Shown piece after piece: positions 1-10,305 of a stretch of 41,965 nt of DNA. The notes beneath the pieces were generated by a model. The model saw nothing but the letters and a program-made list of their open reading frames with translations. It was not told the origin of the DNA and did not search any database. The stretch covers positions 1 to 41,965 of the forward strand of contig CANAQC010000010.1 of the NCBI GenBank assembly GCA_947363765.1, read 5' to 3'. A program made the translations under genes and the position numbers. Numbering within the stretch: the stretch's first letter is position 1; each line of letters opens with the position of its first letter. The DNA comes from an uncultured Clostridium sp. (GTDB lineage Bacteria > Bacillota > Clostridia > TANB77 > CAG-508).

Positions 1-13
1 AAGTAAAGAAAAA

Positions 14-1081
14 ATGAATTTTTTTCATAGAATGAAAATTGCAGTTAAAGATTTTGAATTATATGGTATTTTAGCTTCTGAAAGATTAGTAAAATCCATA
101 AAATATTTTTTAATATTAATATTAATTTTTACTATATTTGTTACAGCAGTTTTTACATATCAATTTGGTGTTGGTATAAAACAGGCAATTTCATACTTTA
201 ATGAAAATATTGCAGAAATTTCATATTATCAAGGAGATTTAAGTATAAACGATGGACAAAAGCTTGAAATAAAAAATAATAATTTTATTTTACCATATAT
301 TCTTATAGATACATCTGCAAATGAAGAAGATATGAAAAAATATGAAGAAGATATACAAATGTATACAAATGGAATTATAATACTAAAAGATAAAATTATA
401 TATAAAAACGAACTACTTAGTCAATTACAAATATATAATTATAAGGAAATTACAGATATTTATGGAATAACAGAATTTAATAAACAACAAATAAATAACT
501 TTATCAATCAAGTAAATGAAATATCATTATATACTAGCTTTTTTATTGTAATGTTTATATATTTATATATAATATATGTATGTACTACATTTGTAGATAT
601 TATGATGTTAGGTGTACTTGGATTTATAGTAGCAAGAATTATAGGAATTAAAATGAGATTTAAGGCAAGTTTCAACATAGGAGTATATGCCTTAACACTA
701 CCAATTATATTAAATTTAATATATATTATTATAAATTCTTTTACAAATTTTACAATACAAAATTTTCAATGGATGTATAGAACCATTTCTTATATTTATG
801 TAATTGTAGCAATTTTAATGATAAAAACAGACTTTATTAATCAACAAATTGAATTACAAAAAATATTAGAAGAACAAGAACGAGTAAAAAAACAAATGCA
901 AGAAGAAAAGGAAGAAAATAAAAAAGAAGAAAAAAAAGAAAATGATGACTCAAAAGATGAAAATACAGACCAAGACGATAAACCAAAAGAAAATCCATTA
1001 CAAAAAAAGAATAGAGATAATAACTTAGGTAATGATGGTCTAGCTCCACAAGGAATAAAAGATTTACCCAATAATCAATAA
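14..1081 (+). CDS. DUF1189-type integral membrane protein
   Basis: This 355-residue protein has a hydrophobic segment near residues 28-50, an extracytoplasmic region of about 120 residues, and three or more membrane segments between about 170 and 275. It ends in a long charged, Lys/Glu-rich cytoplasmic tail (about 280-340) that is probably coiled coil. The layout, including the phrase PYILIDTSANEE in the external domain, resembles the DUF1189 family, whose function is unknown. Its stop lies 18 bases before the ftsH start, so the two genes are probably co-transcribed and a membrane quality-control link is possible. It contains no CGG codon. Family assignment is by overall pattern only. Confidence 0.65.
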   Translation: MNFFHRMKIAVKDFELYGILASERLVKSIKYFLILILIFTIFVTAVFTYQFGVGIKQAISYFNENIAEISYYQGDLSINDGQKLEIKNNNFILPYILIDTSANEEDMKKYEEDIQMYTNGIIILKDKIIYKNELLSQLQIYNYKEITDIYGITEFNKQQINNFINQVNEISLYTSFFIVMFIYLYIIYVCTTFVDIMMLGVLGFIVARIIGIKMRFKASFNIGVYALTLPIILNLIYIIINSFTNFTIQNFQWMYRTISYIYVIVAILMIKTDFINQQIELQKILEEQERVKKQMQEEKEENKKEEKKENDDSKDENTDQDDKPKENPLQKKNRDNNLGNDGLAPQGIKDLPNNQ

Positions 1082-1099
1082 TAAGGAAGGAAAACAAAA

Positions 1100-2887
1100 A
1101 TGGACAAAAAAGAAAATGGAAAGAAGAAAAATTTAAAGCAATATTATATATTAATTACAATAGCCAGTATTATTATTGTTATAGCACTTTGTATTGGACT
1201 ATGGATAATAAATAACAAAAATCAAAATAGTGAACAAAATCTTGCTTATACAGATTTAATTAAACAAATAGAAGCAGAAGAAATTGAAAAAATTGAAATG
1301 ACAGTAGGAAGTACAACTGCTAAAATAAAAGTAAAAGGTGAAGAAAAAGAAAAAACGACAATTGTACCAAGTACACAGGCTTTTGCAGAATTTATTCAAG
1401 AAAAAGCAAAACAAGGAACAGAAATAGAATTTAATCAAAAACAACAAAGTGTTTTTTTAAAAATACCAAGTGTATTATTTAGTATGCTTCCAACAATTGT
1501 AATGCTTGCTTTATTTATTTTGGTATTTAAAATGCAAGGTCTTGGAGAAAAAGGAAAAGTATATGGTGGAGAGGAAAATAAGACAGATATTCGTTTTAAA
1601 GATATTGCAGGATTAGAAGAAGAAAAGAATGAATTAATTGAAATAGTAGATTTCTTAAAAGAACCAAAACGTTTTTACGATATGGGGGCAAAAATTCCCA
1701 AAGGAATTTTATTATATGGAAAACCAGGAACTGGTAAAACTTTAATTGCAAAAGCAATAGCAGGAGAAGCAGGAGTACCTTTTATTTCAATGAGTGGTTC
1801 TGAATTTATTGAGATGTTTGCAGGTCTTGGAGCATCTCGTGTAAGAAAATTATTTGAAAAAGCAAGAAAACTTTCTCCATGTATTGTATTTATTGATGAA
1901 ATTGATGCTATTGGTTCTAGAAGGACAAGTCAAAGTGGAGCAGAATCTGAAAATAATCAAACTCTAAATCAACTATTAGTAGAAATGGATGGATTTGAAA
2001 CCAATCAAACTATAATTGTACTTGCAGCTACAAACCGTCCAGAAATGTTAGATAAAGCATTACTTCGTCCAGGAAGATTTGATAGACAAATTACAATTAA
2101 TCCACCAGATGTACGTGGTAGAGAAGAAATCTTAAAAATACATTCAAAAGAAAAGAAATTTGCTGAGAATGTATCATTAAAAAGTATTGCAGAAGATACA
2201 GCGGGATATACAGGAGCAGAACTTGCAAATATTTTAAATGAGGCAGCAATTATAGCAACAGTAAATCATCATAATGAAATTCAACAAGAAGACATAGAAG
2301 AAGCTATTAAAAAGGTAATGGTAGGATTACAAAAAAAGGCTAGAGTTATTTCAGAAAAAGAAAAAAAATTAACAGCATATCATGAAGCAGGACATGCTAT
2401 AGTAGGAAGATTTTTACAGACCTCAGAGCCATTAAAAGAAATATCTATTATTCCAAGAGGAATGGCAGGAGGATATACTATGTATAAATCAAATGAAGAT
2501 AAATTCTACAAATCAAAAACTGAATTAGAAGAAAGACTAATAGGATTACTTGGTGGAAGAGCAGCTGAAAAATTAGCATTAAATGATATTTCAACAGGGG
2601 CAAGAAATGATATACAAGTAGCAACAGATATTGCAAAAGAAATGGTAACAGCATATGGAATGAGCGAAAAATTAGGACCAATTTCATTAGAAAATAATGA
2701 TAATCTAAATATGTTTGGAGAAAGCATTGAAGATGTGATTGGTGTAGAAGTAAAAACATTAATAGATATAGCATATGTAAAAGCACAAGAAATATTAAAA
2801 TCAAATTTGGATAAACTAGATACAGTAGCAAATATGCTTTTAGAAAAAGAAACTATTACATCAGAAGAATTTGAAGAAGTATTTTAA
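1100..2887 (+). CDS. ftsH: ATP-dependent zinc metalloprotease FtsH
   Basis: FtsH is a membrane-anchored AAA+ protease that extracts and degrades misfolded membrane proteins and short-lived regulators. The 595 residues hold two N-terminal membrane segments (about 16-37 and 125-145) around a small external domain, then the AAA module. Walker A is GKPGTGKT near residue 207, where most homologues have GPPGTGKT. Walker B is VFIDEIDAIG near 262, followed by the arginine-finger region ATNRPEMLDKALLRPGRFD. The zinc site HEAGH is at residues 428-432. The protein is slightly short for the family because the C-terminal tail is abbreviated. The start follows the GGAAGG ribosome binding site at about 1084. 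It has no in-frame CGG; the CGG at 2199 straddles GCG-GGA and the frame is intact. Confidence 0.95.
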   Translation: MDKKENGKKKNLKQYYILITIASIIIVIALCIGLWIINNKNQNSEQNLAYTDLIKQIEAEEIEKIEMTVGSTTAKIKVKGEEKEKTTIVPSTQAFAEFIQEKAKQGTEIEFNQKQQSVFLKIPSVLFSMLPTIVMLALFILVFKMQGLGEKGKVYGGEENKTDIRFKDIAGLEEEKNELIEIVDFLKEPKRFYDMGAKIPKGILLYGKPGTGKTLIAKAIAGEAGVPFISMSGSEFIEMFAGLGASRVRKLFEKARKLSPCIVFIDEIDAIGSRRTSQSGAESENNQTLNQLLVEMDGFETNQTIIVLAATNRPEMLDKALLRPGRFDRQITINPPDVRGREEILKIHSKEKKFAENVSLKSIAEDTAGYTGAELANILNEAAIIATVNHHNEIQQEDIEEAIKKVMVGLQKKARVISEKEKKLTAYHEAGHAIVGRFLQTSEPLKEISIIPRGMAGGYTMYKSNEDKFYKSKTELEERLIGLLGGRAAEKLALNDISTGARNDIQVATDIAKEMVTAYGMSEKLGPISLENNDNLNMFGESIEDVIGVEVKTLIDIAYVKAQEILKSNLDKLDTVANMLLEKETITSEEFEEVF

Positions 2888-2900
2888 TATATATATATAT

Positions 2901-2938
2901 AATAAGCAGTATTGTTATAATAAATACTGTTTATTTTT
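2901..2938 (+). terminator. Rho-independent terminator after ftsH
   Basis: An AAGCAGTATT / AATACTGTTT stem with G-U pairs is followed by a run of T, 15 bases after the ftsH stop. Confidence 0.7.
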
Positions 2939-3004
2939 TTATAATATTATAAACTATAGGACAACATAAAAATTTATATTATTATCATAAAATTTCGGAA
3001 AATG

Positions 3005-3033
3005 TTGACAATAAAAATATGGTTATATAAAAT
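3005..3033 (+). promoter_or_regulatory. Sigma-A-like promoter for the pilin-like genes
   Basis: TTGACA at 3005-3010 is followed after 17 bases by TAAAAT (or after 15 by TATAAA). It lies about 50 bases upstream of the first pilin-like start codon. Confidence 0.6.
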
Positions 3034-3084
3034 GAGACAAGAGAAGATTATATTATTAAACATAAGAAAAGGAGAAAAAATATT

Positions 3085-4205
3085 ATGAAAAGAAGAAATA
3101 AAGGAATTACATTAATAGCACTAATAATAACAATAATCATAATGTTAATATTATGTCGGAATAGTATTAAGTTTAACAATAGGAGAAAATGGAATAATAA
3201 AAAAGGCAACACAAAGTGGAATGGCATATGAAGAATCAAAAGCAAGAGAAAAGTTAAATTTAGCACTATTAGATTTAAATTCTAAAAAACTAATAGAAAA
3301 TAAACGTAATGCTTTATTAGAAGAACTAATAGAGATAGAAGAACAAGGAATATATGTACAAATTGAATTTGATAATAAAGTAGAGATATTTACGGAAAAT
3401 GAAAAAGGTCAAAAATATGCAATTGCAATAGTAGATGGATATAAATTTAAGGTATATGAAAATTTACAAATTGAATTAATAGGAAATATAGATGAACCCG
3501 AAAAAGAAAAATTAGATTATATACAAGATGGATTAGTAGTATTATATGATGGAGAGAATAATACAGGAGAAGGGCATAGTAACAATGTAAACAAGTGGAA
3601 AAATATAGCATCAAATAAAGAAGAAAATGATGGAAGATTAATAAATGTAAATTATAATGAGAAAAGTCGGATGGACTAAAAACTCATTAATAATAGATGG
3701 AATTGATGATTGGGTACAAATGCAATATTTATATTATGAAAATATGACAGTAGAAATTGTAGCAAAACCATTAGATATAAACACAACAAAAACACAGTAT
3801 TATATAGCAAATATGGAAAATGGAGGAATAGGAATTAGAAAATCTTCACAAGGATATAACACAGGAGTGTATTATATAGGAGGAATTTATGAAGGAATAA
3901 GTTCAAAAGAAAGTGCAAATATAGGACAAATATATTCAATGTCTGTTGGATATAATGGAACTAATATGTATTTTAAAGAAAATGATAATATATATAAAAC
4001 TGTAAAAACAGGAAATGCTACATCTCCAAGTGATTGGACAGTATTTGCAATTGGAACAAACCCAAAAGGAACAACAGAAGGATTAGCTAGTACTGTAGCA
4101 AGAAGTAATATAGAGATATATTCAGTAAGAATATATAATAGATGTTTAACAGATGAAGAAATACAACACAATTATAAAATTGACAAACAGAGATTTAAAA
4201 TTTAA
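3085..4205 (+). CDS. Pilin-like surface protein with LamG-type lectin domain (two +1 shifts)
   Basis: The start is ATG 3085 behind AAAAGGAG. The N-terminus MKRRNKGITLIALIIT has the type IV prepilin pattern: a short basic leader, a glycine, then a hydrophobic helix of about 20 residues (roughly 8-31). Such proteins are normally cleaved by a prepilin peptidase and exported. The C-terminal half (about 175-372) looks like a concanavalin/LamG lectin domain, with DGLVVLYDG, SLIIDGIDDWV and the typical end SVRIYNRCLTDEEIQHNY. The frame is broken at CGG 3157 (after TGT) and CGG 3668 (after AGT). Skipping one C at each gives one 372-residue protein whose pieces join inside recognisable motifs. Without the shifts, translation stops within about 24 codons of the first site. 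The substrate is unknown; surface adhesion is an inference. Confidence 0.8.
3157..3159 (+). other. In-frame CGG, +1 recoding site 1
   Basis: TGT-C-GGA in the prepilin helix. Skipping the C gives LILC-GIVLSL and keeps the hydrophobic segment whole. The zero frame ends about 24 codons later. Confidence 0.85.
3668..3670 (+). other. In-frame CGG, +1 recoding site 2
   Basis: AGT-C-GGA just before the lectin domain. Skipping the C gives EKS-GWTKNSLIIDG; the zero frame stops after two more codons (ATG GAC TAA). Confidence 0.88.
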
Positions 4206-4246
4206 TTAATAAAATATTATTAAAAATAAGAAAAGGAAAAAATATT

Positions 4247-6218
4247 ATGGGAAAAACAAACAAAATAAGTATAAAAAATGTAGGAGAAAATTTTATATAT
4301 AACAATGGGATTACATTAATATCACTTATAGTAACAATAATTATTTTATTGTTACTAGTAGGGATTACAATAAACATATTTATGAATAGCGGAATATCTG
4401 AAAATGCAAAAATGGCTAAATTTGCCACTAATTTTAGAGAAGTAGAAGAAAAAACTAATTTATATATTATGGATAAAGAAATAAATGAAGTCATTAAAAA
4501 AGATATTTCTATACCAAATAATTTAGAAATATTTCCAATTACTACAAAACTAAATGATATAGAAAAAGAAGTTATAACAAATAAAATTACTACTTTAAAA
4601 ACAAAAATGGAAGAATTAACAGGTAAAAAAATAGAAGAATTGAATCTATATTGGATAGATAAACAACAAATAGGAGTAAATAAGAAACATAAATATATAA
4701 TCGATATAGACACAAGACAAATTTACGATTATGAAGGAGAAAAAATATATAAAAAAATGTGGCATACTTTAGATTCTCAAGTAGAAGAAGAAAGAATACC
4801 AGGAGAGATTTATATTAATATAACTCCAAACACACTTTCTATAGTAAAAAAAATAAACATTGATTATGGTGATTATGGTAAAGAAAAGCAGTATAAAATA
4901 GGTGCAAATAATACAAAATGGGAATCTTATGTAGGAGAAATTACATTAACAGCCGAAGAAATTATAAAAAATAATTTAAGAAACGAAGATGGGACAGTAA
5001 CCATATATGCAAAAGGTAAAAAGGAAGACAATCAAGAAAATATTAAAGAGAAAATAATATATAATATAGACTTAGGAACATTAGACCAACCTATTATAAA
5101 TATAGATGCAAAACCAATATTATATTCTAGTGGTGTTAAAGTAAATACAAAAATAGATATAGTTTATGATAAAACAGAGGGAGTACAAAATTATTATAGC
5201 TTAGATGGTGGTATAAATTGGAATTTATATAATGGAATAATACAAACAGATAATGATATAAATGAAGTAAAGGCGAAAAGTATAAAAAATTCTGGGCTAG
5301 AAGTACGGCTCAACAAAAGAAGTAGTAGTTAACGAAGGTTTAATAGGTAAAAAAGCATATGATGGTGAGTATAATACAAAATTTACAGTAAAAACATATG
5401 AAAGTGCCGAAATGGAAGTAGATCAAAGTGCTTGGAATGAAATGTTAAAATTTAGAATAGAATGGTATTATGCACAAATACAATTTTTAGATAAAGATAA
5501 AAATGTATTATATACATCACCAATTCCAGGAATAACTAATGGAATATTAGATGTAGAAACTCTAATATTAGAAAATACAAAGTATATTAAATTATATTGT
5601 AGTTCATCTGGTGGAGATGGAGCATGTCTTACAGAAATTCAAATAGTGCAAGAACCGCAAATTGCATTAACAGATTATTTACCTAAATTAACTAATATAG
5701 GAGTAGAACAACCATATAGTATGGCTAATATTAATTATTCAAAATCAACCAAACAAAAACTATACAGTTTAGATAATAAAAACTGGTTAGAATATATAGG
5801 AGAAGTTAAAGTAGAAGTAGGTCAGACAATATATGCAAAAGGCATAAATGAAAAAGGAGAAGAATCAAATGTGTCTAATAAAACTGCGCTAATGCGTAAA
5901 GATGCTATGGGAGAAGGAGCATATGATGGTGATTGGTCTAAAGGGATTTCAGTTTGGTATGATGATACTGCATGGATGGAAGTCGATAATAATGTTTGGA
6001 ATTTAACATTAAGATTCAAATTGGGATGGATGAGAGCAAGTATACAATTTTTAGATAAAGATAAAAAGATATTATATACATCACCAAACCCAGGAGTATC
6101 AAATGGAGTATTAGATACACAAGCATTAATTCCAGAAAACACAAAATATATTAAATTATATCGTAGTAGTACAGATGGAGATGGAGCATATTTATATGAA
6201 TTAGAAATTAAAAAATAA
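4247..6218 (+). CDS. Pilin-like surface protein with duplicated C-terminal domain (one +1 shift)
   Basis: The start is ATG 4247. A basic stretch leads into NNGITLISLIVTIIILLLLV (about 25-44), a prepilin-type helix related to the preceding gene. The 5' leader also resembles that gene's leader (AAGAAAAGG...AATATTATG), which suggests tandem duplication followed by divergence of the passenger domains. After CGG 5306 is shifted, the protein is 656 residues. The C-terminus carries two copies of a domain of about 100 residues starting AYDG and containing FLDKDK, LYTSP and ENTKYIKLY. Chitobiase-like YSLDN/YSLDGG repeats lie before and between them. It is probably a surface or pilus-tip adhesin; the ligand is unknown. 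Confidence 0.78.
5306..5308 (+). other. In-frame CGG, +1 recoding site 3
   Basis: GTA-C-GGC, the only GGC case. Skipping the C gives LEV-GSTKEVVVNEG. The zero frame stops eight codons on, and the following repeat domains would be lost. Confidence 0.85.
5355..5640 (+). repeat. Surface-protein domain repeat, copy 1
   Basis: This is the first copy of a domain of about 95 residues (AYDGEYN ... YIKLYCSSSGGDGA). It is close to copy 2 in both protein and DNA, most strongly around the FLDKDK-LYTSP block. Confidence 0.8.
5919..6215 (+). repeat. Surface-protein domain repeat, copy 2
   Basis: This second copy (AYDGDWS ... YIKLYRSSTDGDGA) ends at the C-terminus of the same protein. The similarity points to internal tandem duplication. 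Confidence 0.8.
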
Positions 6219-6253
6219 AAATACTATTATAATTAAATAAAAAGGTGAGAAAA

Positions 6254-7303
6254 ATGCAATATTTAGATACATTAAATGAAGAAATAAGAAAATATTTTCA
6301 AATATTATCAAATGAGTTTCCAGAATTTTTAAATGATTATATAAATACCGAAGAAATGAAAAAACAATCTAAAATTAGTGTTAGTTGTGGTACTATATAT
6401 TCCAAGATGTATAATAAAATATGGTATTCTAGTTTAGATCATAGTGTAGCAGTGGCTTTAATTATTTGGAATTTTACCAAGAATAGAAAACAAACTCTTT
6501 CTGGATTATTTCATGATATTGCAACACCTGTATTTAAACATACGATTGATTTTATGAATAAAGATTATGAAAAGCAAGAATCAACAGAAGAATTAACTAC
6601 AAAAATTATTAGCAAATCAAAAAAAATAATGGATTTATTAAATAGAGATGGAATAAGTATAGATGAAATTTCTAATTATCACATATATCCAATAGCAGAT
6701 AATGATACTCCTAGACTTTCAAGCGATAGGTTGGAATATACCTTTTCAAATGGATTAGGAGCAGTAGAAAAAATATGGAATTTAGAAGATATTAATGAAA
6801 TATATAGAGACATTAGGATTTTTAAAAATGAAGATGGTATTGAGGAATTAGGATTTAAAAATAAAGAGATTGCAGAAAAATTTGTATATACAATGAGTAA
6901 ATTATCTCAAATGTATATAAGAGAAAACACAGTATATTCAGTGCAATTTTTAGCAGATATAATTAAGAAAATGTCTGAGAAAAATATTATTAATATTGAC
7001 GATTTGTATAGCTTATCAGAAAAAGAAATAATAGAAAAAATAGAAAATTGTAATTATGACAATATTGCTGAATGTTTTAATATTTGGAGAAATGCTACTA
7101 AAGTAAATACAAGTGATACATTACCAATAAACAAATATTTTGTTAGTATAGAAAAGACGAAAATAAGATACATTAATCCATTAGTACAATATAATGGTGG
7201 ATGTGAAAGAATTTATAATATTTCAGAAAGTGCAAAACAAGATATTGAAAAGATATTGAATTATAAAACTGCAAAATATACATATCTAGATTTTCAATTT
7301 TAA
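6254..7303 (+). CDS. HD-superfamily phosphohydrolase-like protein
   Basis: The protein is 349 residues from ATG 6254, chosen because AAAGGTGA lies six bases upstream; GTG 6245 lies inside that ribosome binding site. The HD-type metal-site pattern runs through LDHSVAVALIIW, SGLFHDIATPVFKH and a later conserved His/Asp region. HD proteins hydrolyse phosphate esters of nucleotides or similar substrates using bound metal; the substrate here is not predictable. The gene stands alone behind the pilin-like pair, with no clear promoter between them. It is distinct from the shorter HD protein at 7547. No CGG occurs in any frame. Confidence 0.7.
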   Translation: MQYLDTLNEEIRKYFQILSNEFPEFLNDYINTEEMKKQSKISVSCGTIYSKMYNKIWYSSLDHSVAVALIIWNFTKNRKQTLSGLFHDIATPVFKHTIDFMNKDYEKQESTEELTTKIISKSKKIMDLLNRDGISIDEISNYHIYPIADNDTPRLSSDRLEYTFSNGLGAVEKIWNLEDINEIYRDIRIFKNEDGIEELGFKNKEIAEKFVYTMSKLSQMYIRENTVYSVQFLADIIKKMSEKNIINIDDLYSLSEKEIIEKIENCNYDNIAECFNIWRNATKVNTSDTLPINKYFVSIEKTKIRYINPLVQYNGGCERIYNISESAKQDIEKILNYKTAKYTYLDFQF

Positions 7304-7437
7304 TGTTAATAATAATTAAATACTATAGAAAAAGGTATATTAAATATACAAACAATAGCTACTATTTTAATTATATTACTACATGGAAATAGACTATTAA
7401 AATTATAGTCTAAACATTGGCTCATTTTATACAAAAA

Positions 7438-7470
7438 TCAAAAAGAATACTTGAAAAGTATTCTTTTTTG
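7438..7470 (+). terminator. Rho-independent terminator
   Basis: An AAAAAGAATACTT / AGTATTCTTTTTT hairpin with a T-run stands 135 bases beyond the HD-protein stop and ahead of the next operon. Confidence 0.75.
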
Positions 7471-7546
7471 ATATAGAATACGTTGTGTAGTGTATAGATT
7501 ATATAAAAAAGTGGCAAATTAAAATAAAACTTTATGGAGGTGACAA

Positions 7547-8206
7547 ATGATAACACTAGAAAATGTTAAAAATAATAAAGAAGTGCAGGCACTTATTGAA
7601 GGTACGCAAAAACAATTAAATGTATTAGGATATACAGAGCACTCTACAAGACATATTAGTATTGTTTCAAAAAGAGCATCAGATATTTTAGAAACATTTG
7701 GATATAGTAAAGATAGAATAGAACTTGCAAAAATTGCAGGATATTTACATGATATTGGAAACTGTGTAAACCGTGTTGACCATGCACAATCAGGAGCATT
7801 ACTTGCTTATAATATTTTAAAAGATATGGGAATGAATGACAAAGACAGAATAGAAATTATGATGGCAATTGGAAATCATGATGAACAAACAGGAACAGCA
7901 GTAAGTGATATTTCAGCAGCACTTATTTTAGCAGATAAATCAGATGTGCATAGAGATAGAGTAGTAAATACTAATATTGCTACATTTGGAAAACACGATA
8001 GAGTGAATTATGCAGTAACTCATACAAGATTAGATTTAGATAAAGAAAATAAAAAAGTTATATTAAACATTAATATTGATACTGAAATTTGTCCAGTATT
8101 AGACTATTTTGAAATATTTATGGATAGAACTATGATGAGCAAGTACGCAGCAAAATACTTGGGAGTATGGTTTGAACTTGTTATTAATCAAACAAAATTG
8201 TTGTAA
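7547..8206 (+). CDS. HD-domain phosphohydrolase upstream of secDF
   Basis: This 219-residue protein starts at ATG 7547 behind GGAGGTGAC. The HD metal-binding pattern is visible as STRHISIVSKRA, GYLHDIGNCVN, GNHDEQTG and LILADKSDVHRDRV. The last is typical of the small HD hydrolases that precede secD in many Clostridia. The secD start follows 42 bases later, so they are probably co-transcribed. The substrate is unknown. It is intact and has no in-frame CGG. Confidence 0.8.
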   Translation: MITLENVKNNKEVQALIEGTQKQLNVLGYTEHSTRHISIVSKRASDILETFGYSKDRIELAKIAGYLHDIGNCVNRVDHAQSGALLAYNILKDMGMNDKDRIEIMMAIGNHDEQTGTAVSDISAALILADKSDVHRDRVVNTNIATFGKHDRVNYAVTHTRLDLDKENKKVILNINIDTEICPVLDYFEIFMDRTMMSKYAAKYLGVWFELVINQTKLL

Positions 8207-8248
8207 TAATAATTAAAAAATTAATTTAAAAAATTTAAGGAGGAAACA

Positions 8249-9617
8249 ATGGAAAAAAACATTTTAAGAAAAATTTTAGGAGTAGTAGTAATAATTGCTA
8301 TTTGTCTTATTTCTTTTGTAGGTATTTATGAAAGACAAGGAAATACGATGGTAAATATTTTACCAAATTATCAATTAGGAATGAATTTAGATGGTTCAAG
8401 GAGTGTAAAACTATCTGTTAGTGACCATACACATGAAATAATTTATGATGCAGATGGAAATATATCAACAGACGGAACAAATGAAGATGGTTCTTTAAAA
8501 GAAGGATATACAAAAAAAGACGAACCTGTTAATAAAGAAGAAATGTTAAATACAAAAAATTATGAAACTAGTAAGGAAATTATAAAAAAACGTCTAAAAA
8601 CTATAAAAGTAAGCCAATACATAATTAGGCAAAATAAAGAAAATGGAGAAATAGTAATAGAACTTCCAGAAAACATGCGGAACAGATCAAATTATATCTA
8701 ATCTTTCATATATAGGAAATTTTGAAATAAAAGATTCTGAAACAGATGAGGTATTATTAAACAATAATGATGTAAAAAGTGCAGATGCTATGTATGGAAG
8801 CAATGATACAGGAACGAGTGTAGTTTTAAATATAGAATTTAATAAAGAAGGAAAGAAAAAATTTGAAGAAGTTACTAAAAAATATATTCAGTCAACAAAT
8901 GAAGAAGGAAATTCTGTAACAAAACAAATTAAACTAGAATTAGATGGAGAATCACTAATAGAAACATATTTTTCAGAAACAATTACAACAGGAATTTTAC
9001 AATTAACAATTGGTAGTTCAAGTAATACTAATACACAAGATTTAAACACTTATATGAATCAAGCTACTAATATAGCATCTTTAATTGATAGTGGAAAAAT
9101 GCCACTTGAGTATGAATTACAAGACAATACATATTTAAAAGCAACAATTACTAAAGATATGCAAATAGTAGTATTTTTAATTGTCCTTAGTGTTATTGTA
9201 ATAGGATGTATTTATTGGATTATTAAATACAAAAAAAATGGAATTTTTGCAAGTATTGGATATATAGGATTAATAGCTTTTGCATTATTAGCTATAAGAT
9301 ATACAAATGTTATAATTTCAATAGAGTCAATAATATCAGCAATTATATTATTAGTTACAAACTATATAATAATGACTCATGCTATAAAACAGTTTGAGAA
9401 AAATGATATATCAAAAAAAGAAATTATTAAAACTACTTATAAACATTATACAAGTAGCTTAGCTATATTATTAATAATAGCTATTGTATTTACTTTTACA
9501 AATTGGTTACCAATTGCAAGTATGGGTATGGTACTATTTTGGGGATTATTCGTTTTAATTATATATAATTATGTAATTATGAATGTATTACTAGAAGTAA
9601 AAAAAGAAAAACAATAA
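8249..9617 (+). CDS. secD: Protein translocase subunit SecD (one +1 shift)
   Basis: SecD and SecF form a proton-driven membrane subunit that helps SecYEG/SecA complete export. The start is ATG 8249 behind AGGAGG. A membrane anchor lies near residues 8-25, followed by the external P1-like region, with GMNLDGSRSVKL in place of the usual GLDLxGG. A helical bundle of about five segments fills residues 310-450. The frame breaks at CGG 8678; skipping the C joins LPENM to GTDQIISNLSYIGNFEI, the conserved strand of the P1 base, giving 455 residues. Unshifted translation stops seven codons on and would lose the whole membrane domain. secF follows after 13 bases. Confidence 0.85.
8678..8680 (+). other. 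In-frame CGG, +1 recoding site 4
   Basis: ATG-C-GGA in secD. Skipping the C gives NM-GTDQIISNL. The zero frame ends with TAA at 8699-8701. Confidence 0.88.
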
Positions 9618-9630
9618 AGGTGGGAAAATA

Positions 9631-10293
9631 ATGAAAGAAAAATTATTAAATAAAAAAATAATATATATAGCATCAGTTATTGTTATTATATTAGGAATTA
9701 TAGTAACTTGCATATGGAAGACAAATGTAACATTATTAGATACAAATCATACAAGAATTGATATATATATTGGTAAAGATCATAATAAAGAAGAAATAGA
9801 ACAAATTGCAAAAGATACATTAGGAACTAAAAAAATAATATTTCAAGAAATTGAAACATTTAATGATTCAATTGCAATTCATGTAAAACAAGCAAATACA
9901 GAACAAATAGAAGCATTAAAAAGTAATATAGCTCAAAAATATGAAATAGAAGATACTGAAAATTTAATAAAAATAACTAATATAGGAAATGTACGTATTA
10001 GAGATATGATTGAGCCATACATTGTACCAATAATAATTGCTACAATAATAATTAGTATTTATATAGGAATTCGTTATTTTAAATTAGGAATTGTTAAACA
10101 AGTATTAATATTATTACTTCGTTTATTAGTATCAGAAGCATTACTTTTAAGTATTATTGAAATTACAAGAATTCCAGTAGGAACATATACTATATTATTA
10201 GCAATTTTAGTATATATAGTAGTAATAATTTTTACAATAATAGGATATGAGAATCAATTAAACATAGCAAAAGATAAGAAAAAGCAAAAATAA
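9631..10293 (+). CDS. secF: SecF-like translocase subunit, short
   Basis: The protein has 220 residues, against about 290-310 for typical SecF. It has one N-terminal membrane helix (about 8-28), a small external domain, and about four C-terminal helices (about 126-208). Its place directly after secD and its topology support SecF. The usual GxDFxGG motif is replaced by a weak LLDTNHTRIDIYIG, and the helical bundle is abbreviated. It is either a reduced SecF or a diverged partner specific to this lineage. No CGG is present. The glycyl-tRNA synthetase gene follows after 12 bases. Confidence 0.65.
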   Translation: MKEKLLNKKIIYIASVIVIILGIIVTCIWKTNVTLLDTNHTRIDIYIGKDHNKEEIEQIAKDTLGTKKIIFQEIETFNDSIAIHVKQANTEQIEALKSNIAQKYEIEDTENLIKITNIGNVRIRDMIEPYIVPIIIATIIISIYIGIRYFKLGIVKQVLILLLRLLVSEALLLSIIEITRIPVGTYTILLAILVYIVVIIFTIIGYENQLNIAKDKKKQK

Positions 10294-10305
10294 GGAGGAA
10301 CTTTT

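Noticed and set aside
837..1097. Minus-strand frames under the DUF1189 tail
   Set aside because: They are mirror frames of a Lys/Glu-rich coding stretch (Phe/Leu/Ser-rich) with no start signals.
2994..2999. CGG at about 2996 and 28026 in spacers as further recoding sites
   Set aside because: No flanking frames could be joined across them into a recognisable protein.
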